The notes: a model not told the origin generated them from the sequence alone. Counted from the stretch's first letter, positions 53,587 to 62,226 are shown. The stretch: DNA of 64,000 bases from Pseudomonas sp. Irchel s3h17 (GCF_900187505.1 NZ_FYDL01000010.1:186001-250000); one strand, 5' to 3'. Numbers and translations: made by a program.

Positions 53587-54798
53587 ATGAAAGCGTTACT
53601 CCACGACTTTTCCCTGTCTGCCGCGGTCGCAGGATTTATCGCCACGGTGATTTCCTACGCCGGTCCCCTGGTGATTATTTTTCAGGCAGCCGAGGCGGCA
53701 CACCTCTCGCGGGAAGTGCTGTCGTCCTGGATCTGGGCGATTTCCATTGGCAGCGCGCTGCTGGGCATCGGCTTGAGCCTGCGCTACCGGGTGCCGGTGA
53801 TCATCGCGTGGTCGGCACCGGGCTCGGCGTTGCTGGTGGCGTTGCTGCCGGGCATTTCCATGCCCGAAGCGGTGGGCGCCTACCTGGTCAGTAGCCTGAT
53901 CATTTTTCTGGTCGGGGTGTCGGGTGCCTTTGACCGGATCATCGGCAAACTGCCTGCCGCGATTGCGGCGGCGATGCTGGCGGGGATTCTGTTCAGCTTC
54001 GGCACCGGGTTGTTTGTGTCCTTGCAGGGCAAGCCGTTATTGGTACTGGCGATGTTTGCCACGTACCTGGTGTGCAAGCGTGTCATGCCACGCTACGCGG
54101 TGTTGATGGTGCTGCTGGTCGGTTGCTCGATCGCCTTTGTGTCAGGGGAGTTGCAGCGTGATGCGCTGGTGATCGGTCTGGCGACGCCGGTCTGGATCAC
54201 CCCCGAATTCAGCCTCGGTGCAACGCTCAACATTGCCTTGCCGCTGGTGATGGTGGCCCTGACCGGGCAGTTCGTCCCGGGCATGGCAGTGCTGCGTGCC
54301 AGCGGATACACCACGCCGGCCAGCCCGATCATCGCCAGCAGCGCGCTGGGGACCGCGTTGTTGGCACCGTTCGGCTGCCATGGGCTGAACCTGGCGGCCA
54401 TTACCGCCGCGATCTGCACCGGGCGCGAGGCCCACGAAAATCCGCGCAAGCGTTATGTGGCCGGGGTCGTGGGCGGGCTGTGCTACCTGATGCTGGGGAT
54501 CTTCGGCGCCACCCTGGTCTCGCTGTTCTCGGCCTTTCCCAAGGAGCTGATCGCGGCCCTCGCCGGGCTCGCTCTGTTTGCCGCCATTGCCGGTGCCCTG
54601 GCCGGCGCGATGGCCGTGCCGAATGACCGCGAAGCGGCGCTGGTGACCTTTCTCGCCACCGCCTCGGGTATGTCGCTGTTCGGCTTGTCCGCCGCGTTCT
54701 GGGGGCTGATTTTCGGCATGGTCACGCACTTGATGTTGAGTGTGCGGCGTCCCGCTTCTGCCGCCCAGGCGGCGGATTCCCGAGAGGTCGCGCGCTGA
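53587..54798 (+). CDS. benE: Benzoate transporter BenE family
   Basis: A 403-residue inner-membrane protein with about 12 spans. The BenE-family N-terminus FIATVISYAGPLVIIFQAAE, IIAWSAPGSALLVALLPG and the C-terminal region AAITAAICTGREAHENP are present. Second putative benzoate uptake route in the cluster. It follows benK after 84 bp. Confidence 0.88.
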   Translation: MKALLHDFSLSAAVAGFIATVISYAGPLVIIFQAAEAAHLSREVLSSWIWAISIGSALLGIGLSLRYRVPVIIAWSAPGSALLVALLPGISMPEAVGAYLVSSLIIFLVGVSGAFDRIIGKLPAAIAAAMLAGILFSFGTGLFVSLQGKPLLVLAMFATYLVCKRVMPRYAVLMVLLVGCSIAFVSGELQRDALVIGLATPVWITPEFSLGATLNIALPLVMVALTGQFVPGMAVLRASGYTTPASPIIASSALGTALLAPFGCHGLNLAAITAAICTGREAHENPRKRYVAGVVGGLCYLMLGIFGATLVSLFSAFPKELIAALAGLALFAAIAGALAGAMAVPNDREAALVTFLATASGMSLFGLSAAFWGLIFGMVTHLMLSVRRPASAAQAADSREVAR

Positions 54799-54908
54799 CG
54801 CCTGTCAGCGTTCGCTCGCTCGGCTTCAACCTGCTTCAGCGTCCCCGCAACCAGTGCATGCGGGTGGCGCCCTTCAACCTGTCGATCCATAACAATAAGA
54901 GAACAACG

Positions 54909-56177
54909 ATGAAACAGAGTCTCCCAACAACCGGTTCCGTGTTGTCCCTGGCGCTCGCCTCGGGTTTTTCCACTGGCGCACTGGCTGCCGAGAGTGGCTT
55001 CATCGAAGACACCAGCGCCACCTTGCAGGCCCGCAATTACTACTTCAGCCGGGACTTCTCCGACATCGTCGGGGCTAACCCGCAATCGAAGGCCGAGGAG
55101 TGGGCGCAGGGCTTCATCCTCAACGTCAAGTCCGGGTATACCCAGGGCACCGTCGGGTTCGGCATGGATGTCATCGGCCTGCTGGGCCTCAAGCTCGACA
55201 GCAGCCCGGACCGGGTCAATACCGGCTTGCTGCCGGTGCAGGGTGACGGGCGTGCCGCCGATGACTACAGCCGCCTGGCCGGCGCGTTGAAAGTGAGTTA
55301 TTCCAGGACCGAGTTGAAGGTCGGGGAGTTACAGCCGAACCTGCCGGTACTGGTCTTCAGCGATATTCGCTTGCTGCCGCCCAGCTACCAGGGCGCAAGT
55401 ATCAGCTCCAGCGAGATCAATGGCCTGACCGTGCAGGGTGGCCACCTGCGGTCGACCAGCCTGCGTAACGAAGCCGGCGACGAGAAGATGCAGGCCATGC
55501 TCGGCCATGTACCGCAGCGCCAGGTCAGCAGCGACGGCTTCAACTTTGCCGGTGCCGATTACGCCTTCAAAGACCAGCGCAGTTCGCTCAGTGCCTGGTA
55601 CGGGCAACTGGAAGACATCTACAACCAGCGCTTCCTCGGCCTCAAACACAGTGAGCCGGCGGGCGACTGGGTCCTGGGCGCGAACCTGGGCTATTTCGAT
55701 TCGCGGGAAGACGGCCAGCAGTTGTTGGGCAACATCGACAACCAGGCGTTCTTTTCCCTGCTGTCGGCCAAGCGCGGCGGTCACACCTTTTATGTCGGCT
55801 ACCAGGGCATGTTCGGCGACAGCGCCTTCCCCCGAGTGTTTGCCAATATCTCACCGCTGGGCAACGAAGTGCCGACCTATGAATTTGCCTACACCGATGA
55901 GCGCTCCTGGCAGGCCCGTTACGACTACGACTTTGCCGCCCTCGGCGTGCCGGGGTTGACCAGCACCGTGCGGTACATCAGCGGCAATAACGTCGATACC
56001 GGCAAGGGGTATGAGGGCAAGGACCGCGAGCGGGACCTGGATATCGGCTATGTCCTGCAGAGTGGCAGCCTCAAAGGCCTGGGGATACGCGTACGCAATG
56101 CCATGGCGCGTTCCAACTACCGCAGCGACATCGATGAAAACCGTCTGATCTTCAGTTACACCTGGACACTGCACTGA
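54909..56177 (+). CDS. benF: OprD-family outer-membrane porin, BenF-like
   Basis: A 422-residue channel with signal peptide MKQSLPTTGSVLSLALASGF and start of the mature part AESGFIEDTSATLQARNYYF, the hallmark of OprD-family porins. SRDFSDI, YTQGTVGFGMDVIGLLGLKL and a C-terminal FSYTWTLH beta-strand follow. The benE neighbour suggests benzoate-type selectivity. Alternatively a generic OccK channel. Confidence 0.85.
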   Translation: MKQSLPTTGSVLSLALASGFSTGALAAESGFIEDTSATLQARNYYFSRDFSDIVGANPQSKAEEWAQGFILNVKSGYTQGTVGFGMDVIGLLGLKLDSSPDRVNTGLLPVQGDGRAADDYSRLAGALKVSYSRTELKVGELQPNLPVLVFSDIRLLPPSYQGASISSSEINGLTVQGGHLRSTSLRNEAGDEKMQAMLGHVPQRQVSSDGFNFAGADYAFKDQRSSLSAWYGQLEDIYNQRFLGLKHSEPAGDWVLGANLGYFDSREDGQQLLGNIDNQAFFSLLSAKRGGHTFYVGYQGMFGDSAFPRVFANISPLGNEVPTYEFAYTDERSWQARYDYDFAALGVPGLTSTVRYISGNNVDTGKGYEGKDRERDLDIGYVLQSGSLKGLGIRVRNAMARSNYRSDIDENRLIFSYTWTLH

Positions 56178-56185
56178 GCCGGTGA

Positions 56186-56431
56186 CTACAGGCCACTGGT
56201 GCAGTTGCCCATGACCTGATACGTCACGCGGTGGGTCTGGCCTTGGTGATCGACATAGACCATGGTGGCCGGTTCGACGTCGCAGGCCGTAGCGGTGGGC
56301 GTGATCGACACCACCCTGGCAATGTCCAGCGGCTGCGCCGCAGGGTAGGGCGTGGCGGCGGACTCAGTGCCGGCGGCCATCGCAGAGGTGGCGACAATCG
56401 TCAGCAACAGGCTGATCAGGATTTTCATCAT
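56186..56431 (-). CDS. DUF2790 small exported protein
   Basis: An 81-residue protein with signal peptide MMKILISLLLTIVATSAMAA. The C-terminal half MVYVDHQGQTHRVTYQVMGN with a preceding and a following Cys matches DUF2790, small periplasmic proteins common in pseudomonads. GGAG precedes the start by 6 bp. It lies between the porin and the LysR gene, on the opposite strand. Confidence 0.75.
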   Translation of the reverse strand: MMKILISLLLTIVATSAMAAGTESAATPYPAAQPLDIARVVSITPTATACDVEPATMVYVDHQGQTHRVTYQVMGNCTSGL

Positions 56432-56548
56432 TGGGTACTCCGTGTTGATTCCGATGCCTGAAGTCTAAGCTTCGCCCGTTATCGAAAAAGGGCTGGATAC
56501 CTGATGCAGCCTTACATGAAGCGTAACAGTCACGGCCCCTGGAGGCTT

Positions 56549-57481
56549 ATGGATGTGCTCAACAACGTGCGGGTGTTTGTCCGCGTCGTGGATTGCGGCA
56601 GCTTTACCGCCGCCGCCGATGCGCTCGACCTTTCTACCGCGCAAGTGTCCCGCCTGGTCGCGGACCTGGAGCAGCATGTACAGGCGCGCTTGCTGCAACG
56701 CACCACTCGACGATTGAGCCTGACGGAGGCCGGCGAGCGCTTCCTGCTGCGCAGCCGGCAAATACTCGAGGAAATGGAGGAGGCCACGGCAGAGGCCCGT
56801 GGCGCTCACCTGAAACCCAGTGGCCGGCTGCGGGTGCACAGCATGAATGGCCTGGGCGTGTTGATCACGCCATTGATCGCTCGATACTGTGAGCTGTACC
56901 CGGACGTGGTGTTCGAACTGACCCTGTCACAACGCAATCCCGACCCCCTGGAGGAAGGCTTTGACGTGGTGATTTCGATTGCCCTTGAACTGGCCGATTC
57001 GCAGTCGGTCGCCCAGCCTCTCGGGCAGATCTACAGCGTGCCCTGTGCCGCCCCGGCGTACCTGCAACGCCAGGGTGTGCCGCAGCATCCGCTGGCGCTG
57101 AACGATCACTGTTGCCTGCGCATGCTCGACCCCCTGTACAGCGATCAATGGCTGTTTCATGACGCGTCCGGCGAGCATGCGGTCAGCCCCGCCAGGACAT
57201 TCCAGTGCAACGTTGCCGAGTCGATGGTCAAGGCCTCCGAGTCGGGCATGGGCATCAGCCTGATTCCGTTTTATGCGGCGACGCGGCCATTGAGCGACGG
57301 CAGCTTGTTGCGTCTGCTCCCGACCTATCGTCCCCGTGAGCGCAATGTGTACGCGCTGTACCCGTCGCGGCGCTTTCTCGATGCCAAGGTTCGCACCTGG
57401 GTCGACTTCCTCAGGGTCGAGTTACCGAAGGTGTTCGCCGAGCACGACGCGGTGATCAATGACCCACGGCACTGGGCCTGA
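56549..57481 (+). CDS. LysR-family transcriptional regulator
   Basis: A 310-residue regulator. Helix-turn-helix at the N-terminus (DVLNNVRVFVRVVDCGSFTA, LSTAQVSRLVADLEQHVQAR), then the substrate-binding domain (RLRVHSMNGLGVLITPLIAR). GGAGG sits 5 bp before this ATG, so I chose it over upstream starts. It is likely the regulator of the neighbouring transport genes or of DUF2790, but the target is inference. Confidence 0.85.
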   Translation: MDVLNNVRVFVRVVDCGSFTAAADALDLSTAQVSRLVADLEQHVQARLLQRTTRRLSLTEAGERFLLRSRQILEEMEEATAEARGAHLKPSGRLRVHSMNGLGVLITPLIARYCELYPDVVFELTLSQRNPDPLEEGFDVVISIALELADSQSVAQPLGQIYSVPCAAPAYLQRQGVPQHPLALNDHCCLRMLDPLYSDQWLFHDASGEHAVSPARTFQCNVAESMVKASESGMGISLIPFYAATRPLSDGSLLRLLPTYRPRERNVYALYPSRRFLDAKVRTWVDFLRVELPKVFAEHDAVINDPRHWA

Positions 57482-57544
57482 GGTCGAAGGCGGGGCGAAG
57501 GGCGGTGTAGACTGACGGCCTGTTCCCGTTCCAAGGAGTCTGAC

Positions 57545-57601
57545 GTGAAGGTCTGCACAGTGGGGTTGCCAGGTGTTGGGCGCGAGTGTGTCCAGCCATG
57601 A
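57545..57601 (+). CDS. Possible 18-codon leader ORF
   Basis: GTG start with an excellent AAGGAG 7 bp upstream, encoding VKVCTVGLPGVGRECVQP, whose TGA overlaps the ATG of the next gene (ATGA). The next gene has no good ribosome binding site of its own, so translational coupling is possible. Could be chance. Confidence 0.35.
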   Translation: MKVCTVGLPGVGRECVQP

Positions 57602-58284
57602 TCGGTGCCGAGTTGCTGTCACCCGCAAGCCTCACGGTGGGCTGGTTGATCTACGTGCCCGTGCTGGTCTGGGCTGCGTTGCGGGCGCCCTGGGTCGAAC
57701 TGTTCAGTGACAGTCGCCGCCAGCATTTGCTGTTCGGCACGGTGTTTGCGCTGTTCATGCTGTGGCTGGTGCGGCGGGACTTCGAGACGGGCGTGTCCTA
57801 TCACTTTATCGGCATGACCGCCGTGACCCTGCTGCTCGATTGGCCGCTGGCGATAGTCGGTGGCCTGGTCGCCCAGTTGGGGCTGGTGCTGCTGGGGCGC
57901 CAGGACCTCGCGGCGCTCGGGGTCAATGGTGCCTTGCTGATTCTTTTGCCGGTGCTGGTCACTGAAGGCTGCGCGATCCTGGTGGAGCGTGCCCAACCGC
58001 GTAACCCCTTTGTGTACATCTTCTGCTCGGGTTTTTTTGCCGCCGCGCTCTCGGCCTTGCTCTGCCTGCTGGCGGCCCTGGGGCTGTTGTGGTTCGACGG
58101 ACGCTTTGCGATGCCGGAGTGGCTGGAGGACTTTGTCGGCTACCTGTGGCTGATCATCTTCCCCGAGGCGTTCATCAACGGCATGGTCGTCAGCGCGCTG
58201 GTGGTGTTCTGCCCCGAATGGCTGGAGACGTTCAACCGTACGCGTTACTTGTCGGCACCGTGGAAGGACGACGACAAGCCTTGA
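57598..58284 (+). CDS. CbiM-like energy-coupling permease family membrane protein
   Basis: A 228-residue inner-membrane protein with about six membrane spans. The conserved core includes DFETGVSYHFIGMTAVTLLL and YLWLIIFPEAFINGMVVSAL, matching the ECF ABC transporter permease-like proteins of pseudomonads (CbiM-related). No ATPase partner is encoded nearby, so transport substrate and complex are unknown. Confidence 0.7.
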   Translation: MIGAELLSPASLTVGWLIYVPVLVWAALRAPWVELFSDSRRQHLLFGTVFALFMLWLVRRDFETGVSYHFIGMTAVTLLLDWPLAIVGGLVAQLGLVLLGRQDLAALGVNGALLILLPVLVTEGCAILVERAQPRNPFVYIFCSGFFAAALSALLCLLAALGLLWFDGRFAMPEWLEDFVGYLWLIIFPEAFINGMVVSALVVFCPEWLETFNRTRYLSAPWKDDDKP

Positions 58285-58347
58285 TCCTTATCAAGGGCGC
58301 GGCGCGCAGGCGAACTTATGCTCCGGGAAATCCTCAGGAGTATCGGT

Positions 58348-58563
58348 ATGAGTGTTTACGAGTGGGCGAGGCAAGAGCTGCGCGACAGTCTGGTGTCGGC
58401 GCAGGAGGCCGGCTTTGAACCGGGTTTGAGCCTGCGCGCCTTGCTCAGCGCGGTGGTGCAGCAGAGCAAGGCGGTACGCAGTGCCGAGGATCTGGCCGAT
58501 GAGCTGCAGTTTCTCGCCGAGAACCTCGATGACGGTGAGGACTACAGTTTCATGCGGCCCTGA
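58348..58563 (+). CDS. Small conserved hypothetical protein
   Basis: A 71-residue acidic protein, MSVYEWARQELRDSLVSAQE..., predicted mainly helical, ending DDGEDYSFMRP. AGGAG precedes this ATG by 8 bp, which decides the start over an upstream ATG. No family recognised. It is convergent with yacG. Confidence 0.65.
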   Translation: MSVYEWARQELRDSLVSAQEAGFEPGLSLRALLSAVVQQSKAVRSAEDLADELQFLAENLDDGEDYSFMRP

Positions 58564-58572
58564 TCCGCGGGA

Positions 58573-58773
58573 TCAGTGGCGGGGTTCGAAGTCTTCGCTG
58601 AACAGATCGTCCTCGGCGTCCGGGCTCACCGGGATCTTGTGTTCCTCCGAGGCCCAGGCACCCAGGTCGATCAGTTTGCAACGGTCCGAACAAAATGGCC
58701 GGAAGGTGCTGGACGGGCTCCATTCAACTGGGGCACCGCAGGTTGGACAAACAACGACAGGGGGTTGGCTCAT
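58573..58773 (-). CDS. yacG: DNA gyrase inhibitor YacG
   Basis: A 66-residue zinc protein. CPTC near the N-terminus and CSDRC in FRPFCSDRCKLIDLGAWASE form the zinc site; this is the YacG core, which in E. coli binds GyrB and inhibits gyrase. It overlaps coaE by 4 bp. Confidence 0.93.
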   Translation of the reverse strand: MSQPPVVVCPTCGAPVEWSPSSTFRPFCSDRCKLIDLGAWASEEHKIPVSPDAEDDLFSEDFEPRH

Positions 58774-59393
58774 GACTGGCCTCCACGCAAAGTAAGATAA
58801 AAGTGATGCAGGCGTTCGACTTCGCTGTGCAGCCAGGCGAGGTCGCGGTCGTTGACCACCACATCGTCGGCGCGGCTGAGACGATCCTGACGGCTGGACT
58901 GGGCCTTGAGGATTGCCCGGACCTGTTGTTCGCTGGTCTGGTCGCGCTGCAGGGTGCGTTCGATCTGCAGCTGCTCCGGCGCATCGATCACCAGAACACG
59001 CTGGGTCATGGCGCACTGTCCGGACTCGATCAGCAAGGGCGAGACCAGAATCGCATAAGGCGATTGGGCGCGGGCCAGGTGAGCGGCGATTTCCTGGGCT
59101 ATCAGCGGGTGCAGCAGCTTCTCGAGCCAGCGGCGCTCATCCGGGATTTCGAAGATCAATTGACGCAGGGCGGCGCGATCCAGCTGGCCGTCGGCTTGCA
59201 GCACGCCGGCACCGAAGTGCTCGGCAATCCGTGCCAGCGCCGGGCGACCGGGTTCTACCACCCAGCGGGCGGCATGGTCGGCATCGACCGTGTGTATGCC
59301 CAGGTCGATGAAGTGCCGGGCCGCGGCGCTTTTGCCGCTGCCGATGCCACCGGTCAGGCCGAGAATCCAGGGTTTTTCCACAGGGGTATTCAT
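58770..59393 (-). CDS. coaE: Dephospho-CoA kinase
   Basis: A 207-residue P-loop kinase, last step of CoA synthesis. Walker A GLTGGIGSGKSAAA, DADHAARWVVEPG and LVSPLLIESGQ are conserved. The longer upstream frame is not family-like. It overlaps pilD by 4 bp, so it is transcribed with pilD. Confidence 0.95.
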   Translation of the reverse strand: MNTPVEKPWILGLTGGIGSGKSAAARHFIDLGIHTVDADHAARWVVEPGRPALARIAEHFGAGVLQADGQLDRAALRQLIFEIPDERRWLEKLLHPLIAQEIAAHLARAQSPYAILVSPLLIESGQCAMTQRVLVIDAPEQLQIERTLQRDQTSEQQVRAILKAQSSRQDRLSRADDVVVNDRDLAWLHSEVERLHHFYLTLRGGQS

Positions 59394-60262
59394 TTCAAAC
59401 CGACAGACTGCCAATAGAAGTTGGTTATTTGACCACCCCAGAGCAAGGCAATCCAGCCGGCAATGACCAGATAAGGACCGAAGGGGATCGGCGTCGAGGT
59501 CTCGACCTGTTTCAAACGCAACCAGATCACCCCCGCGACCGCGCCCACCAGCGACGACAGCAGGATCGTCAGAGGCAGGATCTGCCAGCCACCCCAGGCG
59601 CCGAGCAGCGCCAGCAGCTTGAAGTCACCGTAGCCGATGCCTTCCTTGCCGGTGATCAGCTTGAACAGCCAATACACCGACCACAACGCCAGATAGCCCG
59701 CGACCGCGCCCCACAGGGCATCGTGCAGCGGCACGAACAGCCCGAACGCGTTGACGATCAACCCCAGCCACAACAAGGGCAACACCAGCACGTCCGGCAG
59801 CAACTGATGATCGGCGTCGATCAGGCACAGCGCCAGCAGCCCCCAGCTCAAGACCAGCACCATGACCGCCTGCCAGCCGAAGTCGAAGTGCCAGGCGATA
59901 AACCCCGACAACACGCCACAGGCCAGTTCGGTCAAGGGATAACGGGCACTGATCGGGGCCTTGCAGCTTGAGCAGTGGCCGCGCAGGAGCAGATAACTGA
60001 GCAGCGGAATGTTTTCCCAGGCACGCAGTGGATGCTGGCAATGCGGGCAGTGCGAGTGCGGCAGCATCAGGTTGTAGGCGGGGCCCGGTGTTTCGCTGGG
60101 CAATTCCAGCACTTGCCGAGCCTGTTCCCGCCATTCGCGCTCGAGCATTTGCGGCAGGCGCCAGGCCAGCACATTGAGAAAACTGCCGATCACCAGCCCG
60201 AGCAAGCAGGCGGTGGCGGCAAAGGCCGTGGGGTAATCGGCGAATAAGTCACTCAAGGGCAT
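59390..60262 (-). CDS. pilD: Prepilin peptidase / N-methyltransferase PilD
   Basis: A 290-residue inner-membrane bifunctional enzyme. It cleaves leader peptides of type IV prepilins and type II secretion pseudopilins, then methylates the new N-terminus. The N-terminal cytoplasmic loop carries CPHCQHPLRAWENIPLLSYL and CSSCKAP (zinc-binding cysteines). Both catalytic aspartates are present, in DADHQLLPD and GYGDFKL. It is intact, unlike pilB. PilC lies 2 bp upstream. Confidence 0.95.
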   Translation of the reverse strand: MPLSDLFADYPTAFAATACLLGLVIGSFLNVLAWRLPQMLEREWREQARQVLELPSETPGPAYNLMLPHSHCPHCQHPLRAWENIPLLSYLLLRGHCSSCKAPISARYPLTELACGVLSGFIAWHFDFGWQAVMVLVLSWGLLALCLIDADHQLLPDVLVLPLLWLGLIVNAFGLFVPLHDALWGAVAGYLALWSVYWLFKLITGKEGIGYGDFKLLALLGAWGGWQILPLTILLSSLVGAVAGVIWLRLKQVETSTPIPFGPYLVIAGWIALLWGGQITNFYWQSVGLK

Positions 60263-60264
60263 GT

Positions 60265-61482
60265 TCAGATCGCTGAGCCAAGTTGGAAGATGGGCAGGTA
60301 CATGGCAACCACCAGCCCGCCGACGATAACGCCGAGCACCACCATGATGAGGGGTTCCATCAGGCTGGTCAGATTATCGACCAGCGAGTCGACTTCCGCT
60401 TCATAGTAGCTCGCGACGTTGTCGAGCATCTCCTCCAATGCACCCGATTCTTCGCCAATCGCTGTCATCTGCACCGCCATGCCAGGAAACACGCCGCTGG
60501 TACGCATCGAGAAGTTCAGTTGCATGCCGCTGGCGACGTCCTGCCTGATGCGCAGTACCGCCTGTTTGAACACGCTGTTGCCAGTCGCGCCGGCCACTGC
60601 GTTCAGGGCCTCCACCAGCGGCACACCGGCTGCGAAGGTGGTCGACAAGGTACGGGCATAACGGGCCACCGAGGACTTGCGCACGAGTGTGCCGACCAGG
60701 GGCAACTTCAGCCATTGGCCGTCCAGCCAGTCGCGAAAAGCGGGTGAGTGTCGATGGGCATGGCGCAGCCCCAGTGCGCCGGCAATCAACCCTGTCAGCA
60801 GCAGCCACCACCAGCGCTGCAAGAGTTCGGACAGACCGATCACCATCAGGGTGAACCCCGGCAGTTGCGCGCCGAAGCCGGCAAACACCGACTGGAATTG
60901 CGGCACTACGTTGATCAGCAGGATGGCACTGACGATCACCGCGACCAGGACCACGGCCAGCGGATAAGTCATGGCGTTCTTGATCCTGGCCTTGAGGCTC
61001 TCGCTCTTTTCCTTGTAGGTCGCGACCCGCTCCAGCAGCGTGTCGAGGGCGCCGGCCTGTTCGCCGGCGTCGACCAGGTTGCAATAGAGTTCGTCGAAAC
61101 ATGCGGGCTGTTTGCGCAGTGCGTTGGCGAAGCTGCTGCCGGCCGCGACGTCCTTTTTAAGTTCTGTCACCAGGGTGCGCATACCCGGGTTGTCGAAACC
61201 TTCGCCAATGATGTCGAACGACTGCAACACCGGCACCCCGGCCTTGATCATGGTCGCCATCTGCCGGGTGAAGACGGCAATATCCTGCGCCTTGGGCCGA
61301 TGTGTGACGCTGAACAGCGAGATGGACTTCTTGCGTACCTTCCCCGGGACAATCCCCTGCTTACGCAACCGGGCCTTGATCAGGGCCGGGCTATGGCCGC
61401 TCAGCTCGCCGGTGACGGCATGGCCTTTGCTGTCACGGCCTTCCCAGGTGTACATGCTGATCTTTGTTGCCTTGACCGCCAT
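60265..61482 (-). CDS. pilC: Type IV pilus platform protein PilC
   Basis: A 405-residue inner-membrane protein of the GspF/PilC family that couples the assembly ATPase to pilin polymerisation. Two repeated GspF domains are visible (AVFTRQMATMIKAGVPVLQS and YARTLSTTFAAGVPLVEALN), with three membrane spans ending LGVIVGGLVVAMYLPIF. The frame is intact although the ATPase gene pilB, usually immediately upstream, is gone. Confidence 0.93.
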   Translation of the reverse strand: MAVKATKISMYTWEGRDSKGHAVTGELSGHSPALIKARLRKQGIVPGKVRKKSISLFSVTHRPKAQDIAVFTRQMATMIKAGVPVLQSFDIIGEGFDNPGMRTLVTELKKDVAAGSSFANALRKQPACFDELYCNLVDAGEQAGALDTLLERVATYKEKSESLKARIKNAMTYPLAVVLVAVIVSAILLINVVPQFQSVFAGFGAQLPGFTLMVIGLSELLQRWWWLLLTGLIAGALGLRHAHRHSPAFRDWLDGQWLKLPLVGTLVRKSSVARYARTLSTTFAAGVPLVEALNAVAGATGNSVFKQAVLRIRQDVASGMQLNFSMRTSGVFPGMAVQMTAIGEESGALEEMLDNVASYYEAEVDSLVDNLTSLMEPLIMVVLGVIVGGLVVAMYLPIFQLGSAI

Positions 61483-61485
61483 TGT

Positions 61486-61551
61486 TCAATCCTTGGTGAC
61501 CGGGTTGATTGCTTCAAGGCGGGTGCCGCCTTCGGCTGTGCAGGCCTTGGG
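61486..61551 (-). pseudogene. pilB: 3'-end remnant of extension ATPase gene pilB
   Basis: On the reverse strand the bases just before pilC read in frame ...EGGTRLEAINPVTKD followed by TGA. PilB proteins end with GxTSLEEINRVTKD-type sequence, so this is most likely the last dozen or so codons of pilB. The 327-bp pilC-pilA gap has no room for the ~566-codon gene and no Walker motifs occur in it. Codons upstream of this tail do not look like PilB. Confidence 0.65.
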
Positions 61552-61743
61552 TTCGTAGATCCTCAAACGACGGTTGCGTTCCCGTGGAGCCTTCCTTGAG
61601 TGGCCATTGATCCGCAAGCCTAGCCAAAGGACGGCAGGGGGTGGGCGCTCTGAGGTGACAAATAGTGTCAGTTAGTACGGTTTTTCAGAGCCGTTGAGCG
61701 GCAGCGGTCGACCGGGCCCCCATCAAACATGGGGCGAAGAGGT

Positions 61744-61759
61744 TGGCATGTGCTGTGCT
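61744..61759 (+). promoter_or_regulatory. Sigma-54-like promoter for pilA
   Basis: TGGCATGTGCTGTGCT has GG and GC at the spacing of the -24/-12 elements (consensus TGGCACG-N4-TTGCW). It lies about 50 bp upstream of pilA. In Pseudomonas pilA is RpoN/PilR-dependent, and pilR is encoded at 37929-39281. Confidence 0.55.
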
Positions 61760-61809
61760 TCGACCGGCCTGGATCATGAGATTTCAGCTCATGCAGGGGG
61801 GCTAGATGT

Positions 61810-62226
61810 ATGAAGCAACAAAACGGTTTCACCCTTATCGAATTGCTGGTCGTGGTAGCGATCATTGGCATCCTGGCGACCGTCGCCTTGCCGATGTACT
61901 CCAAGTACCAGGCGCGTACCAAGGTCACCGCCGGGCTGGCCGAGATTTCGGCGTTGAAGGTGCCCTTTGAAGACGTGATCAACCAGGGCGATGACCCGAC
62001 ACTGGAGCGGCTCGGCGGACGGGCCAGCACCAGTAACTGCACCATCACCGCTTCAGGAACCGCATCCACCGGTGCCGGCAGTATCGGCTGCACGATTGTC
62101 AGTGCGCCGGGGGCGGTGCTGAGTAAAACCATCACCCTGTCGCGTACGCAGGACGGTGGCTGGACCTGCGTGACCACGGTTGGGGCGGACTATTCGCCTA
62201 AAGGCTGTACCGCCAGCGACACCTGA
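61810..62226 (+). CDS. pilA: Major type IV pilin PilA
   Basis: A 138-residue prepilin. Cleavage site MKQQNG|FTLIELLVVVAIIG with mature Glu5, then the long N-terminal helix ILATVALPMYSKYQARTKVT. A C-terminal cysteine pair (WTCVTTVGADYSPKGC) would form the D-loop disulfide. It is divergent from pilC-pilD, in the conventional position. Confidence 0.9.
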   Translation: MKQQNGFTLIELLVVVAIIGILATVALPMYSKYQARTKVTAGLAEISALKVPFEDVINQGDDPTLERLGGRASTSNCTITASGTASTGAGSIGCTIVSAPGAVLSKTITLSRTQDGGWTCVTTVGADYSPKGCTASDT

